Shown: positions 1 through 8,030 of the stretch, piece after piece
Numbering within the stretch: position 1 is the stretch's first letter
Layout of the letters: every line of letters starts with the position of its first letter
DNA from: Pseudomonadota bacterium
Lineage (GTDB): Bacteria; Desulfobacterota; Binatia; Binatales; Binataceae
Assembly (NCBI GenBank): GCA_021324885.1
Contig: JAJPIF010000011.1
Location: forward strand, 248,001 to 312,000
Direction of reading: 5' to 3'
Length of the DNA stretch: 64,000 bases
Notes under the pieces: model-generated
Seen by the model: the letters and a program-made list of their open reading frames with translations, nothing else
The model's database searches: none
What the model was told of the DNA's origin: nothing
Made by a program: the position numbers and the translations under genes

Positions 1-205
1 ATTCTTTATGCAGAAATCGGCCGGCTCCTGCGACTCTATGTGATATGCTTGCCGCCATAATAACCCCGGAGCAACCATCGTTTTTGGTGAGAGCCTAATG
101 GATCCGCTCTGAGGCCGAAGCTTCTCCAAAAGTTCGGTGATTGTAAAGCTCGCCGTCTCCCTGCCGTTTCGCTACTCGATGAAAGTTCCGAAAAACGACC
201 GCTGA

Positions 206-1501
206 TTAAAACACGTAAATCAGGCTGAGCGAGAAGAAATTAATCACCGTGTTGGTGAACTGCCCGCCAAGCGTGGTACCCGTGATTCTCGATTGCTGCA
301 GCGGCATCTTGCCTTCCCACAGGAATTCGTAAGCAAACCCGGTCTTCAGGCGTTCCGTCCACTGGTATTGGATACCGGCGGCATAGCGGTATTGAGCGCC
401 AACGGGAGCGCTCACCGTGCGATTGCCGTCGCTAACCATCGAGCTGTCGTACGCAAATCCGGCCGAGAGCATTAGCGGGACAGATACCTGGTACTGCAAT
501 CCAGCCGCGATTTGCCAGGTATCCTGATAATTGAAATTTTGGGTCAGACTGCGCGGATTTGCGGAGTTGACGTTGATTCCGACCAGGCCGAACTGGCTCC
601 AGTTTTGCCAGTTCACACTGCCCAGCAGCGCCAAGCGGCCGGTTATCTGCCGGTACGCGCTCAGCATTACCATTTGCGGTACGGTGATTCCCAGGTCCAC
701 CGGAGCGCCGAGAAGTCCGCGACGGCGCAACAGTGTCATTAAAATCGGCCCGGTTCCTCTGAAATGCGGAATAGAACTGAAGTTGAGATCGACCGGGGTC
801 AGGTAAGTTATGCCGATCCGGGTTTTTTCGTCCGGCTGGATCATCAGGCCAATATCCCCGCCAACGCCGGCGGTGTAGTCCTGATACTTAACCTGTCCGT
901 CCCTGCCCGGCAGCAGGTTTCTAACTCCCGCCTTCTCGCGCAGATATCCCAGCATCACGTTCACGCCGCCGCCCACCGACAGCCAATCATTAACCCGGTA
1001 GGCGACGGCGGGAATAAACGACAGGCCGAGGATGGTCGCTCCCTGGAGAAAGTACCTGCCGACCCAGTTCAGGTTGTACTCCAAAGCGCCGCCGAAATAG
1101 TCACACATGGCGAAGCCGAATTTAAGCCGGCTGTTCAGGCTGTAAACATAAAAGAAGCTGCCGGCGGGCAGCGGAACCAGCGCGTTGCCGCCGTCGGTTC
1201 CCCGCGTCGTCGTGCTTGTGTCGGGTGCGAAATTAAGATGGGTGTAAATCGGCTGAATGCCGGTCAAAAGCTGCGAATGATCGAGCAGAGCCATCCCGGC
1301 TGGATTGCTGAACACAGTGGAGGCGTCCTGCGCGCGCGCGCCGTAGCCGGCGCTGGCGAGCCCCACGTCCGGGGTGCCCATCTCGTACAGGAAGAAGCCG
1401 CCGGCCAAAGCCGAACCCGGCCGCCATGTCATCAACAGCGAGATGGCGAGCGCGCCGAACCAGACGATACTGCAGGTCCGCACGAATTGCATCCTGGCCA
1501 T
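206..1501 (-). CDS. FadL/OmpP1-family outer membrane transporter
   Basis: A 431-residue secreted protein. It has a hydrophobic signal peptide (about residues 8-33, ending around ALA) and then the FadL-type N-terminal plug region, including the hallmark NPAGMA segment near residues 67-72. The rest has the alternating aromatic/polar pattern of beta strands and ends in Phe, as outer-membrane barrels do. FadL/TodX/XylN relatives bring fatty acids and aromatic hydrocarbons across the outer membrane; the substrate here is not visible. It is the second gene of a minus-strand pair, 27 bases after another predicted barrel. Start ATG 1501 has GAGAGGATGA-like purines just upstream. The family call is confident; the substrate is not. 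Confidence 0.88.
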   Translation of the reverse strand: MARMQFVRTCSIVWFGALAISLLMTWRPGSALAGGFFLYEMGTPDVGLASAGYGARAQDASTVFSNPAGMALLDHSQLLTGIQPIYTHLNFAPDTSTTTRGTDGGNALVPLPAGSFFYVYSLNSRLKFGFAMCDYFGGALEYNLNWVGRYFLQGATILGLSFIPAVAYRVNDWLSVGGGVNVMLGYLREKAGVRNLLPGRDGQVKYQDYTAGVGGDIGLMIQPDEKTRIGITYLTPVDLNFSSIPHFRGTGPILMTLLRRRGLLGAPVDLGITVPQMVMLSAYRQITGRLALLGSVNWQNWSQFGLVGINVNSANPRSLTQNFNYQDTWQIAAGLQYQVSVPLMLSAGFAYDSSMVSDGNRTVSAPVGAQYRYAAGIQYQWTERLKTGFAYEFLWEGKMPLQQSRITGTTLGGQFTNTVINFFSLSLIYVF

Positions 1502-1528
1502 TCATCCTCTCCACTCCGCCGGCTCCTG

Positions 1529-2392
1529 TCAGAGTTCCACCCGCGGCAATATTACCGTTATCTGAAACTTCAGAATGAACTGTGGAGCCTTCGGATCGAA
1601 TTGGCGGTAAGTTATCCACTCGCCGACGATTGATGCGTTAATGTCACGATCTTCAGCAACCTGCCATACCTTGCCGATACCGGCGCTGAGCGAAATTTCG
1701 GTCGAGGTGTTATGACGTAAATTGAATGTCCAGGTCGCGTCCCGGGATCTCAGATACCAGCCTTGTCCCAACTGGTAAACGAAGAACGGCTGAAACGTGA
1801 GCTGTGTTACTGGTCTGCGATCGGGCGCGGTGTAAGCAAAAGAGGTGCCCTGTTGAAAAAGGCCGCCAACCAGAAGCCCCGGTATGCCGCGATAGGTTGC
1901 GGCCGCCGCCGGGCCGATCTGCCAGGTGCCGGACCCCGCGGCCCGCGTGGTTGCGGTGGGAACAACGAGATACGGCCCGACACCCCAACGCAGTCCCGTC
2001 ACCAGGAAATCGGGACGCCGTGCCACGAACAAGTCGAGAAACTGAGTATCGCCGAACTGTGTATTGGTCGAGGGCCCAGGGCCGTTTGGAATTGTGGCAA
2101 CCTTAAAAGTTGGGCGCAGCAGTTGCTGCCATGGAATGAACCAAAACGGCCGCACGGGAATAACGGGCTGGATAACGAGTGTGTTGGGTTCGGCCTCGCT
2201 ATGAAACTGGCTGGTCGTGTAGTCATCTTCGATTTTCAATTGCGCCAGTATTGCGGTCGGATCATTCGAATTTGTTGTCAGTTCCTCCAGCGACTGGTGC
2301 GGCGCGATTTGGGCCGCAAGTTGGGGACACACCCCGGCCGCGGTCAAAATCAGGCTTGAGACCAGGATTGTGGTAAATACCAATCGCGTCAT
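1529..2392 (-). CDS. Predicted outer membrane beta-barrel protein (MetA/phenol-degradation-porin-like)
   Basis: A 287-residue protein with a signal peptide (residues 1-27, cleavage near LAAQ). A short linker follows, then about 200 residues of alternating Gly/aromatic beta-strand pattern (GVGPYLVVPT, FQPFFVYQLG, LSAGIGKVW, ILKFQITVILP). This layout resembles the small 'transporter' barrels near aromatic-compound genes (MetA-pathway-of-phenol-degradation type). That assignment is by appearance only. It precedes the FadL-like gene on the minus strand by 27 bases, so the two probably form an operon that moves one class of hydrophobic substrate across the outer membrane. Confidence 0.6.
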   Translation of the reverse strand: MTRLVFTTILVSSLILTAAGVCPQLAAQIAPHQSLEELTTNSNDPTAILAQLKIEDDYTTSQFHSEAEPNTLVIQPVIPVRPFWFIPWQQLLRPTFKVATIPNGPGPSTNTQFGDTQFLDLFVARRPDFLVTGLRWGVGPYLVVPTATTRAAGSGTWQIGPAAAATYRGIPGLLVGGLFQQGTSFAYTAPDRRPVTQLTFQPFFVYQLGQGWYLRSRDATWTFNLRHNTSTEISLSAGIGKVWQVAEDRDINASIVGEWITYRQFDPKAPQFILKFQITVILPRVEL

Positions 2393-2778
2393 TAATGATG
2401 CTCAGCAGACCGCCGCCAGGTTTTTTCAAGCCGAGTTCCAGAAAAGCCGGGTGATTCAGTCCGATTCAAGCGTCGATAGCCGCAAAGCAACGGGCGCGGG
2501 CTGAAAAAGTAGCCCGTTGCTTTTCTGTTCGGTTACTGTCCCTGGTGTTCCTTGATCATGTCCTGTGCGCGATCCTTGATTGCCGATAGATACAAGCTGG
2601 CCAGCGCTTGCATGGGCGGATACTCTCCGGTGACAGCGACCTTGTTAACCAGCCGAGTCTGTTCTCTGCTCCGCTTTGTTGGCCGTCCATGCGAATCTCC
2701 GAATGTGCCACGCAAGTGTCAGCCATATCGCAGTGTTGTGATTTTGCCGACTGCCGGACATGCTTGCCTACACAATGC
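2393..2778. other. Intergenic region with terminator and a possible 60-residue ORF
   Basis: 386 bases between the DUF3313 gene and the barrel pair. It holds a strong hairpin at 2484-2523. It also holds a minus-strand reading frame (2715-2533) of 60 residues whose stop lies 9 bases before the hairpin. The last 35 residues of that frame look like an ordinary amphipathic helix (MQALASLYLSAIKDRAQDM), but no start signal or known family is recognisable. It may be a small gene or the tail of a decayed one. Confidence 0.4.
2484..2523 (-). terminator. Perfect 12-bp stem-loop, likely terminator
   Basis: AAAGCAACGGGC at 2484-2495 pairs exactly with GCCCGTTGCTTT at 2512-2523, with a 16-base loop. It is flanked by T-rich sequence (TTTTCTGTT) on the plus side and gives a short T run on the minus side. 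It sits after the DUF3313 gene and before the barrel operon, so it probably separates their transcripts and could act in either direction. An alternative inner stem (CGGGCT/AGCCCG, 2497-2516) shares the loop. Confidence 0.65.
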
Positions 2779-3585
2779 TTACTGGAGGGCCGCCGACGGC
2801 GATTCTGGCGCAGTGATCCCGACTCCCAAGGTGACAAAGCGCTGATCCAGACCGTTGGCCCAGTAATTCATCGCGTGCTCGGCATCGCCCCACTGCCAGA
2901 CGGTGGCGTTTTTAACCGCAGCGGTGCCAAACTGCCTGTCAGCCCAGGCCGCGAGTAATTGCCCCGTCATCGAATCCGTAAGCTTCGCCTCACCAGTGGC
3001 GGAACCGACGAATGCGTAGGTGCCGGTTGCTGCCATCTTGATCACGTTCAGTGCATGGGCCTGAGGTACGACGACTGATACGGTGCGCAACACCGGCACC
3101 GCTGAAGTCGCATCGGTAAGTGCTACTGCAAGCCTTACCGTATCAGGGCCCGGGTCGGTTACGATCTGATAGTTTTTGCTGAAGGCTTTCACCAGAACGT
3201 CATCGAAATAGTTGCAGAGCACCTGCTGCTGATTTGCCGGAAGCGTGGAATCGCTATCCGCCCAGTATGTGACCGGGTCGATTATGACCTTGTTATACTG
3301 CGAGAAATTGACACCGGGCGCGACATACGCCAGCGCCGCCTGTTGTTCCTGGTTGCCAACAATAGACGGAGCGTTAGGGTCCTGACTCTTGGGTGTTAGC
3401 AAAGCATAGTCGGCGCCCAAAAACCCGCTTGGAGGCGGGGCCGGGGCGGCGGTTTCACCCTGCGCGCGCTCGACAACGTTTGGCTGTGCCGACGAGGTCT
3501 GCGAGCAGCCGGCCAGAGCGCACGCCCCGAGGACAACGGCCAGCAGGGCCGCAACCAGTTTAGTGTTTGTTTCCGTTCGATTCAT
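2779..3585 (-). CDS. DUF3313 family lipoprotein
   Basis: 268 residues. The N-terminus has a lysine followed by a hydrophobic stretch and a lipobox (LAGC, Cys near residue 27), so this is probably a lipoprotein. The body matches the DUF3313 layout: a YAL-x-P-like segment, then a KVIIDPV-type strand, and a C-terminal stretch with the adenine/tryptophan-rich GEAKLTDSMTGQLLAAWADR pattern typical of this family. The molecular function is unknown. The gene stands alone on the minus strand, with a long upstream region that carries operator copy A at 3701-3747. Confidence 0.8.
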   Translation of the reverse strand: MNRTETNTKLVAALLAVVLGACALAGCSQTSSAQPNVVERAQGETAAPAPPPSGFLGADYALLTPKSQDPNAPSIVGNQEQQAALAYVAPGVNFSQYNKVIIDPVTYWADSDSTLPANQQQVLCNYFDDVLVKAFSKNYQIVTDPGPDTVRLAVALTDATSAVPVLRTVSVVVPQAHALNVIKMAATGTYAFVGSATGEAKLTDSMTGQLLAAWADRQFGTAAVKNATVWQWGDAEHAMNYWANGLDQRFVTLGVGITAPESPSAALQ

Positions 3586-3700
3586 GTCTCAGCTCTCCTG
3601 TTGTTGTATTAACAACCTTTTAACGCTCCGGGGTCTGAATTGCCCGGCGAGCCACCTTAACAATGGACCGATTGTGATAAGGCGGGTGAAACCTGTCTAT

Positions 3701-3747
3701 TGTACCTTGGTTCAATACGACCGCTAGCCGAATTGGACCAAAGTGCA
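3701..3747. promoter_or_regulatory. Operator copy A: bipartite inverted repeat
   Basis: Left arm TGTACCTTGGTTCAAT (3701-3716) and right arm ATTGGACCAAAGTGCA (3732-3747) are inverted copies (13 of 16 positions), separated by 15 bases. The same structure, with the same 16-15-16 spacing, occurs at 7360-7406. Each arm also holds its own TTGG-N-CCAA-like dyad, so two protein dimers 31 bases (about three helical turns) apart could bind. It lies about 115 bases upstream of the DUF3313 start. The binding protein is inferred only; the nearby FixJ-type regulator is the obvious candidate. Confidence 0.65.
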
Positions 3748-4052
3748 GCGACGCGATCGCCTTTTTCTTCGAATAGAGGAACTGTGCGCGCGGACGACAA
3801 GCGAACGCTTCGATATTCTGGACGCACTTTCGCAGCAGGCATCAACGGACGCGAATCGACTGTCCGCTTTTTAACCTCATCGCAATCGCAATTGCGAGAT
3901 GCAAAATTGTTTTACCGCGAAATAGGTGTCGGGTCGCGGCGGTTCGGATCTGTTGATTCTCATAAGGTGTGTGAAGGCGAGCGACTCACTACCGAATGAA
4001 TAACAGCTGCGAGAAGGAGGTGTCAGGGCAATAGCGGCAAGCCAGATACGTT

Positions 4053-4079
4053 CGCGAGTGGGACGGACTGTCCCACGCG
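4053..4079. repeat. Perfect 7-bp inverted repeat (hairpin or operator)
   Basis: GTGGGAC (4058-4064) and GTCCCAC (4070-4076) flank a 5-base centre, with an outer CGC/GCG extension. It lies about 45 bases downstream of the DUF1254 stop codon. There is no T run on the minus strand, so it is not a classical terminator. It could be an mRNA 3'-end hairpin or a regulator site. Confidence 0.45.
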
Positions 4080-4123
4080 GGCGCTGATCCTTCGGGAACG
4101 AACCTGTCAGAAGCGCGTAAAAC

Positions 4124-5488
4124 CTAAACTGCCCTTACGCGCGCGATCGGCGGTGGATTCCATTGTCCGGTTAGCGCCGCGGGTTTGGGGGCATAAATGC
4201 GCATGGTCAAGTTAAACGGGCTCCTCGGGGTCGGGAGCCAGTTTACTTCTTTATCCCTGCCCGGACTCTCATTGTAAAAGTAAAGGTCGAGCGATCCGTC
4301 TGGATTGTACTTGAACGGCATCCAATTGCTGAGGGCAAATCGATTCAAAGGATTGGCTACCTGGTAGCCTTCCGAATCATATAACGTAACTGACCAGAAG
4401 GCGTTTGCGGGCGGCGTATCACCTTTCTGGAAGTGAAGTATGTATTTGTTGGTTCCGTCGAGCGGTTTCCCGGATTCGTCCGAAAGACTTAAAGGGTATA
4501 TGGCGTCTTCGGGCACGTTCGCACCAAGACCGACCTGAGCGACGATCGCGCGTTTAAGATAATAGTTGCCGTACACGCCCATGGTATCGGTATTCATCGA
4601 CCAGCCATTCACCACCCGCGCGATAGTAGGCAGCTTCCATGCCATCAATTGCTGCGCCTCTTGGGGGGCAGTGGCCAAGCCGTTGCGGATAGCTGGATCG
4701 GCGTTGTTCAGGTCGAAGCTTTTGCCGGGTTCGATGCCGACCTTCTTTAATTGGGCGACCATCGGCTGGTCGGTAAGGTGCGGCGGATTGAGCTTGAGGA
4801 GATCGGCCGCATAGGAAAAGAACGCGGTGGCGGGCATGTTATCGACCTGCACTTTCGGCGGCGTTTTCATGTCTATGGCAGGGTCGATCTTCGCGGCTGG
4901 AATAACGGGGGTTTTGCTCCGTTTCGACAACGGAGTGACTTGGTAGGCGGCCTGTATCTTGTGAACTGCGTCGTAGTCCCCGGGACCGTCGGTCCTGGTG
5001 CGGCCTATTATCCATACGAATGGCGTCGGCGCGCTGATTTGCGTCAGCCCCGCAGGGATATTTCCGCTCCAACCCGGTGGGCTGATCAGGAAGTGTCCCG
5101 CTTTGGTCCCCGTGGTCCGCCATCCAGGCGATGCAAAGACGTCGGTCCACATATCAAGCATCGGCAGCAGATAATAGCGGCCAGCGGTGTCTGGCGCGGA
5201 CACAATCATCGGCTCTGTGGTCAGGTCGAGATAGGCGCTCGAATACAGCGTGTCGAAATTGGGCCGAACCACGGTCTTGAATTCGGCGGCGGGATATGCG
5301 GCGAAGCTGTGAAACATGTTGGCAGGGCCGAGGCCGGATATTGTTTCCGACTCGATGTTGGTCGCCAATTTCCGCGTGATCTCCATTGAGACCAGGGGAT
5401 AAAAGTAAAGATAGGCGTCGACACCGATGGCGTGCGCCTCCTGCTCGGTGAGGGCCCGGCGATCTTCCGCTTGATTGAGTATAGCCAT
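4124..5488 (-). CDS. DUF1254/DUF1214 domain protein
   Basis: 454 residues with no signal peptide. The N-terminal DUF1254 domain (about residues 20-170) opens with the family's VDAYLYFYPLV helix and a VRPNFDTLYSSAYLDL segment. The DUF1214 domain (about 320-440) includes the HFQKGDTPPANAFWSVTLYD block. These two-domain proteins are widespread and biochemically undefined, and often sit beside sulfatases or porins, as here. The gene is 168 bases downstream of the arylsulfatase on the same strand and is probably cotranscribed with it. The absence of an export signal is unusual, because many DUF1254 proteins are periplasmic. Confidence 0.88.
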   Translation of the reverse strand: MAILNQAEDRRALTEQEAHAIGVDAYLYFYPLVSMEITRKLATNIESETISGLGPANMFHSFAAYPAAEFKTVVRPNFDTLYSSAYLDLTTEPMIVSAPDTAGRYYLLPMLDMWTDVFASPGWRTTGTKAGHFLISPPGWSGNIPAGLTQISAPTPFVWIIGRTRTDGPGDYDAVHKIQAAYQVTPLSKRSKTPVIPAAKIDPAIDMKTPPKVQVDNMPATAFFSYAADLLKLNPPHLTDQPMVAQLKKVGIEPGKSFDLNNADPAIRNGLATAPQEAQQLMAWKLPTIARVVNGWSMNTDTMGVYGNYYLKRAIVAQVGLGANVPEDAIYPLSLSDESGKPLDGTNKYILHFQKGDTPPANAFWSVTLYDSEGYQVANPLNRFALSNWMPFKYNPDGSLDLYFYNESPGRDKEVNWLPTPRSPFNLTMRIYAPKPAALTGQWNPPPIARVRAV

Positions 5489-5656
5489 TTTGTCAATACT
5501 CTAAGAACGTTTTTTCTTTAATGCCGAATACAGGATTACTACTGATTTTTCGCCTTGGTAAAGCGTGAACAGCTTCACCCGCCGTGTCAGCAGGCCAAAC
5601 TACAGCCGGCTTTTATCTGAATTGCGGTGGGCTGCGGTATGAGTCGGGTTTCTCGC

Positions 5657-7150
5657 TCAGTGGTAACCGCCGCCTGAAGCGTCCGTGATCTGCCGCAGCA
5701 CGGCATCCAGATTGAACGACGCGGGTTTCTGCCGCGGCGGGAACTTCTCAAAGTCGTCAATTTGCCGGGCGACGATCGCCTGCATCCCGTAAAGAAGATA
5801 AGCGTGGGAGATGACCCAATCCCAGTAGGTGTTGGAGTTTTCGTCGGCGCGTTCGAACGGATCGCGCCGGAGGTTGAACATCTTGGGCGCCCGCAGCTTC
5901 ACGAAGGGCTCGAACCAGCACATCAACTGTTTGGCCCGCTGTTCCATCAACACCAGTTTCCAGTCGCCCATTCGCAGGGCCAGGATATCTCCATCATCGC
6001 TGATATAGAAGAAGAACTTGCGCGGGCTTTCTTTCGCTTCCCCGCTCAAATAGGGCAGCAGGTTGTAGCCGTCGATATGGACCTTGTAATTCCGCTCGCC
6101 GATCCTGTGACCCTGGAGAAGCTTCGCGGTGATGTCAGCATCTCCGGCGGCCGCCAGCAAGGTCGGCAGCCAGTCCTGATGCGACACGATATCGTTGAAG
6201 ACCGAACCGGGTTTGATTTTGCCCGGCCAGCGCACGAAAAAGGGCACGCGCCAGCCGCCTTCCCAGTTGGTGTTTTTTTCGCTGCGAAACGGCGTAATGG
6301 CCGCGTCCGGCCAACTGTTGAAGTGCGGCCCGTTATCGGTTGAATAGACGACGATGGTGTTATCGGCGATACCCAACTCGTCCAGTTTGGCAACCATCCT
6401 GCCGACATCCTCGTCGTGCGCGACCATCACGTCATTGTAGGGCCCCTGGCCGCTCTTGCCTCTGTGCTTTTCGGCGCAGTGGGTGCGAAAATGCATCGCG
6501 GTGGTGTTGTACCAGAGGAAAAACGGCTTGCCGTCGTTGTGCGTCTTGCCGATGAAATTGAGCGCATGATCGGTGACCTCGTCATCGATGGTTTCCATGC
6601 GCTTGCGGTTGAGAGGGCCCGTATCCTCAACCTTCTGGCCGCCGCGGCCGTCCGCCCAACTATGGAGTACGCCTCGGGGGCCGAAGCGCTTCTTGAAGGC
6701 CGGGTCCTTCGGATAGTCGGGGTCTTCCGGCTCTTCCTCGGCGTTGAGGTGATACAGGTTGCCGAAGAATTCATCAAAGCCATGCATCGTGGGCAAAAAC
6801 TCGTCTTTGTCTCCGAGATGATTCTTGCCGAAGTGCCCGGTCATGTAACCCATGGGCTTGAGCAATTCCGCGATAGTCGGGTCATCCGCGCGCAGACCAA
6901 CATTGGCGCCGGGCATGCCGACCTTGGTCAAGCCGGTGCGAATCGGATTCTGGCCGGTAATAAAGGCGGCCCGGCCGGCGGTGCAGCTCTGCTGGCCATA
7001 ATAGTCGGTAAAGGCGGCGCCTTCGTTGGCGATGCGATCGATGTTACGGGTCCAATAACCCATCTGCCCGCGATTGTTGTAGCTGATGTTCCACCATCCG
7101 ATATCGTCGCCCCAGAGAATAAGAATGTTCGGGCTGCCAGCTTTTGGCAT
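5657..7150 (-). CDS. Arylsulfatase (type I, formylglycine-dependent)
   Basis: 497 residues of the alkaline-phosphatase/sulfatase superfamily. Metal ligands are in WGDDIGWW (Asp15, Asp16). The active-site signature is C-T-A-G-R (Cys56-Arg60) within QQSCTAGRAAFITGQ; Cys56 would be converted to formylglycine. The later VVYSTDNGPHFNSW block supplies the second Asp/Asn pair. Ala replaces the usual Pro of C-x-P-x-R, a variant known in this family. There is no signal peptide, so the enzyme should be cytoplasmic and act on an imported sulfate ester. No formylglycine-generating enzyme is in the window. Upstream on the same gap is operator copy B. Confidence 0.9.
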   Translation of the reverse strand: MPKAGSPNILILWGDDIGWWNISYNNRGQMGYWTRNIDRIANEGAAFTDYYGQQSCTAGRAAFITGQNPIRTGLTKVGMPGANVGLRADDPTIAELLKPMGYMTGHFGKNHLGDKDEFLPTMHGFDEFFGNLYHLNAEEEPEDPDYPKDPAFKKRFGPRGVLHSWADGRGGQKVEDTGPLNRKRMETIDDEVTDHALNFIGKTHNDGKPFFLWYNTTAMHFRTHCAEKHRGKSGQGPYNDVMVAHDEDVGRMVAKLDELGIADNTIVVYSTDNGPHFNSWPDAAITPFRSEKNTNWEGGWRVPFFVRWPGKIKPGSVFNDIVSHQDWLPTLLAAAGDADITAKLLQGHRIGERNYKVHIDGYNLLPYLSGEAKESPRKFFFYISDDGDILALRMGDWKLVLMEQRAKQLMCWFEPFVKLRAPKMFNLRRDPFERADENSNTYWDWVISHAYLLYGMQAIVARQIDDFEKFPPRQKPASFNLDAVLRQITDASGGGYH

Positions 7151-7490
7151 TCTGGTTTCCTCCTGTTGGCTCGGTGTTTAGACGGCGTGCCGCCACCGCC
7201 CGGCGCGACCGTTTTCGAAGCCGCAACAGCCTGATGATGAGAGCAGCGGCTGATGGGTTGAGCCGAAGCGCGTCCGGCGGTTGCATCCAATCCCTGCGTG
7301 GCTCGCGGCAAAAGATCCCATAGACGTGAAACAAACCGATCTATCGGCAGGCCGTCAATGGTACTTTGGTTCAATACCCCGCTGCCGATTCTTGGACCAA
7401 GGTACAATGGTGCGAAGGCGGCGCAACGGCGGAGAATGCCGGCGACTCCCTGTTGCTTAAATGGAGAACCGCTCACCAGAGGCCTGAGGC
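7151..7490. other. Divergent control region between sulfatase and regulator
   Basis: 340 bases between two divergent genes. The recognisable element is operator copy B (7360-7406), about 85 bases upstream of the response regulator and 210 upstream of the sulfatase. A purine-rich Shine-Dalgarno (CTCCT on the plus strand, 7160-7164) serves the sulfatase, and GAGG at about 7480-7487 serves the regulator. Nothing else stands out. Confidence 0.55.
7360..7406. promoter_or_regulatory. Operator copy B: bipartite inverted repeat
   Basis: Left arm GGTACTTTGGTTCAAT (7360-7375) and right arm CTTGGACCAAGGTACA (7391-7406), again with a 15-base spacer. Arms match copy A at 14/16 (left) and 13/16 (right) positions, while the spacer is poorly conserved in register. 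Conserved arms with a diverged spacer argue for a functional binding site. Its position between the sulfatase and the receiver gene suggests control of both, including autoregulation of the signalling genes. Confidence 0.68.
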
Positions 7491-7868
7491 ATGCCGGACA
7501 AATCGAAAGGGACCGTCCTGGTGGTCGATGATGACCTGTCATTGCTGCGCGCGCTGACCCGTTTGCTGCTGCAGTTCGGCTTCGACGTGCGGTCGTTCCA
7601 AAGCGCCGAGGCTTTTCTTTCCACCCGGATACCCGCGGGCAAGGTATGTGCCTTGGTGGATATTTATCTGCCGGGAATGAGCGGAATCCAATTGTGCGCC
7701 GCGCTGGCCGCGGCCCGGCGCGCCATTCCCTTAATTCTGATGAGCGCGCGCGACGATGAGGGTACGAAGAGGAAAGCAAGCCAGTCCGGCGCAGTCGCAA
7801 CGCTTTACAAGCCGATTGACGAGGGAGTGCTGCTCGCCGCACTCGGACGGGCGCTTGGCGATAAATAG
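7491..7868 (+). CDS. Single-domain response regulator (receiver only)
   Basis: 125 residues, just a CheY-like receiver related to FixJ N-terminal domains. Acidic pocket VVDDD (residues 11-15), phospho-acceptor Asp57 in VDIYLPGMSG, Ser in LMSAR, and the conserved Lys in YKPI. There is no output domain. It is the first gene of a three-gene signalling set (receiver, kinase, FixJ-type regulator), 162 bases before the kinase. It could be a phosphate sink or an intermediate in a relay that tunes the second regulator. Confidence 0.85.
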   Translation: MPDKSKGTVLVVDDDLSLLRALTRLLLQFGFDVRSFQSAEAFLSTRIPAGKVCALVDIYLPGMSGIQLCAALAAARRAIPLILMSARDDEGTKRKASQSGAVATLYKPIDEGVLLAALGRALGDK

Positions 7869-8030
7869 AACGCCAATCGAAATTACTGCTGAAATGACAT
7901 GATCGGACGCGATCGGCTGTGTGGTCTTGAAATGCCTTGAATTTAGTCTTGCGGATGAGCGTGAACTGAGTGAAAATAGCTTCCGGTTCGGTCTCCCTGG
8001 AGCAGCTATCACCTGCGAGGCAAGGGCTTC

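Larger units (their letters stand above)
3586..4123. other. Long regulatory intergenic region rich in palindromes
   Basis: 538 bases with no convincing gene. It contains operator copy A (3701-3747), a perfect 12-base palindrome TCGCAATTGCGA (3886-3897), and a strong hairpin (4053-4079) about 45 bases past the stop of the DUF1254 gene. Close to the DUF3313 start is a GTTGT/ACAAC dyad (about 3600-3615). This density of symmetric sites fits a regulated promoter region for the DUF3313 gene. Confidence 0.55.

Noticed and set aside
1-205. Partial frame at the window edge (stops at 60)
   Set aside because: Only about 19 codons are visible with no motif; cannot be told from chance.
764-1633. Plus-strand frame opposite the FadL-like gene
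   Set aside because: The opposite strand has a signal peptide, NPAGMA plug motif and barrel pattern; the plus frame has no recognisable feature.
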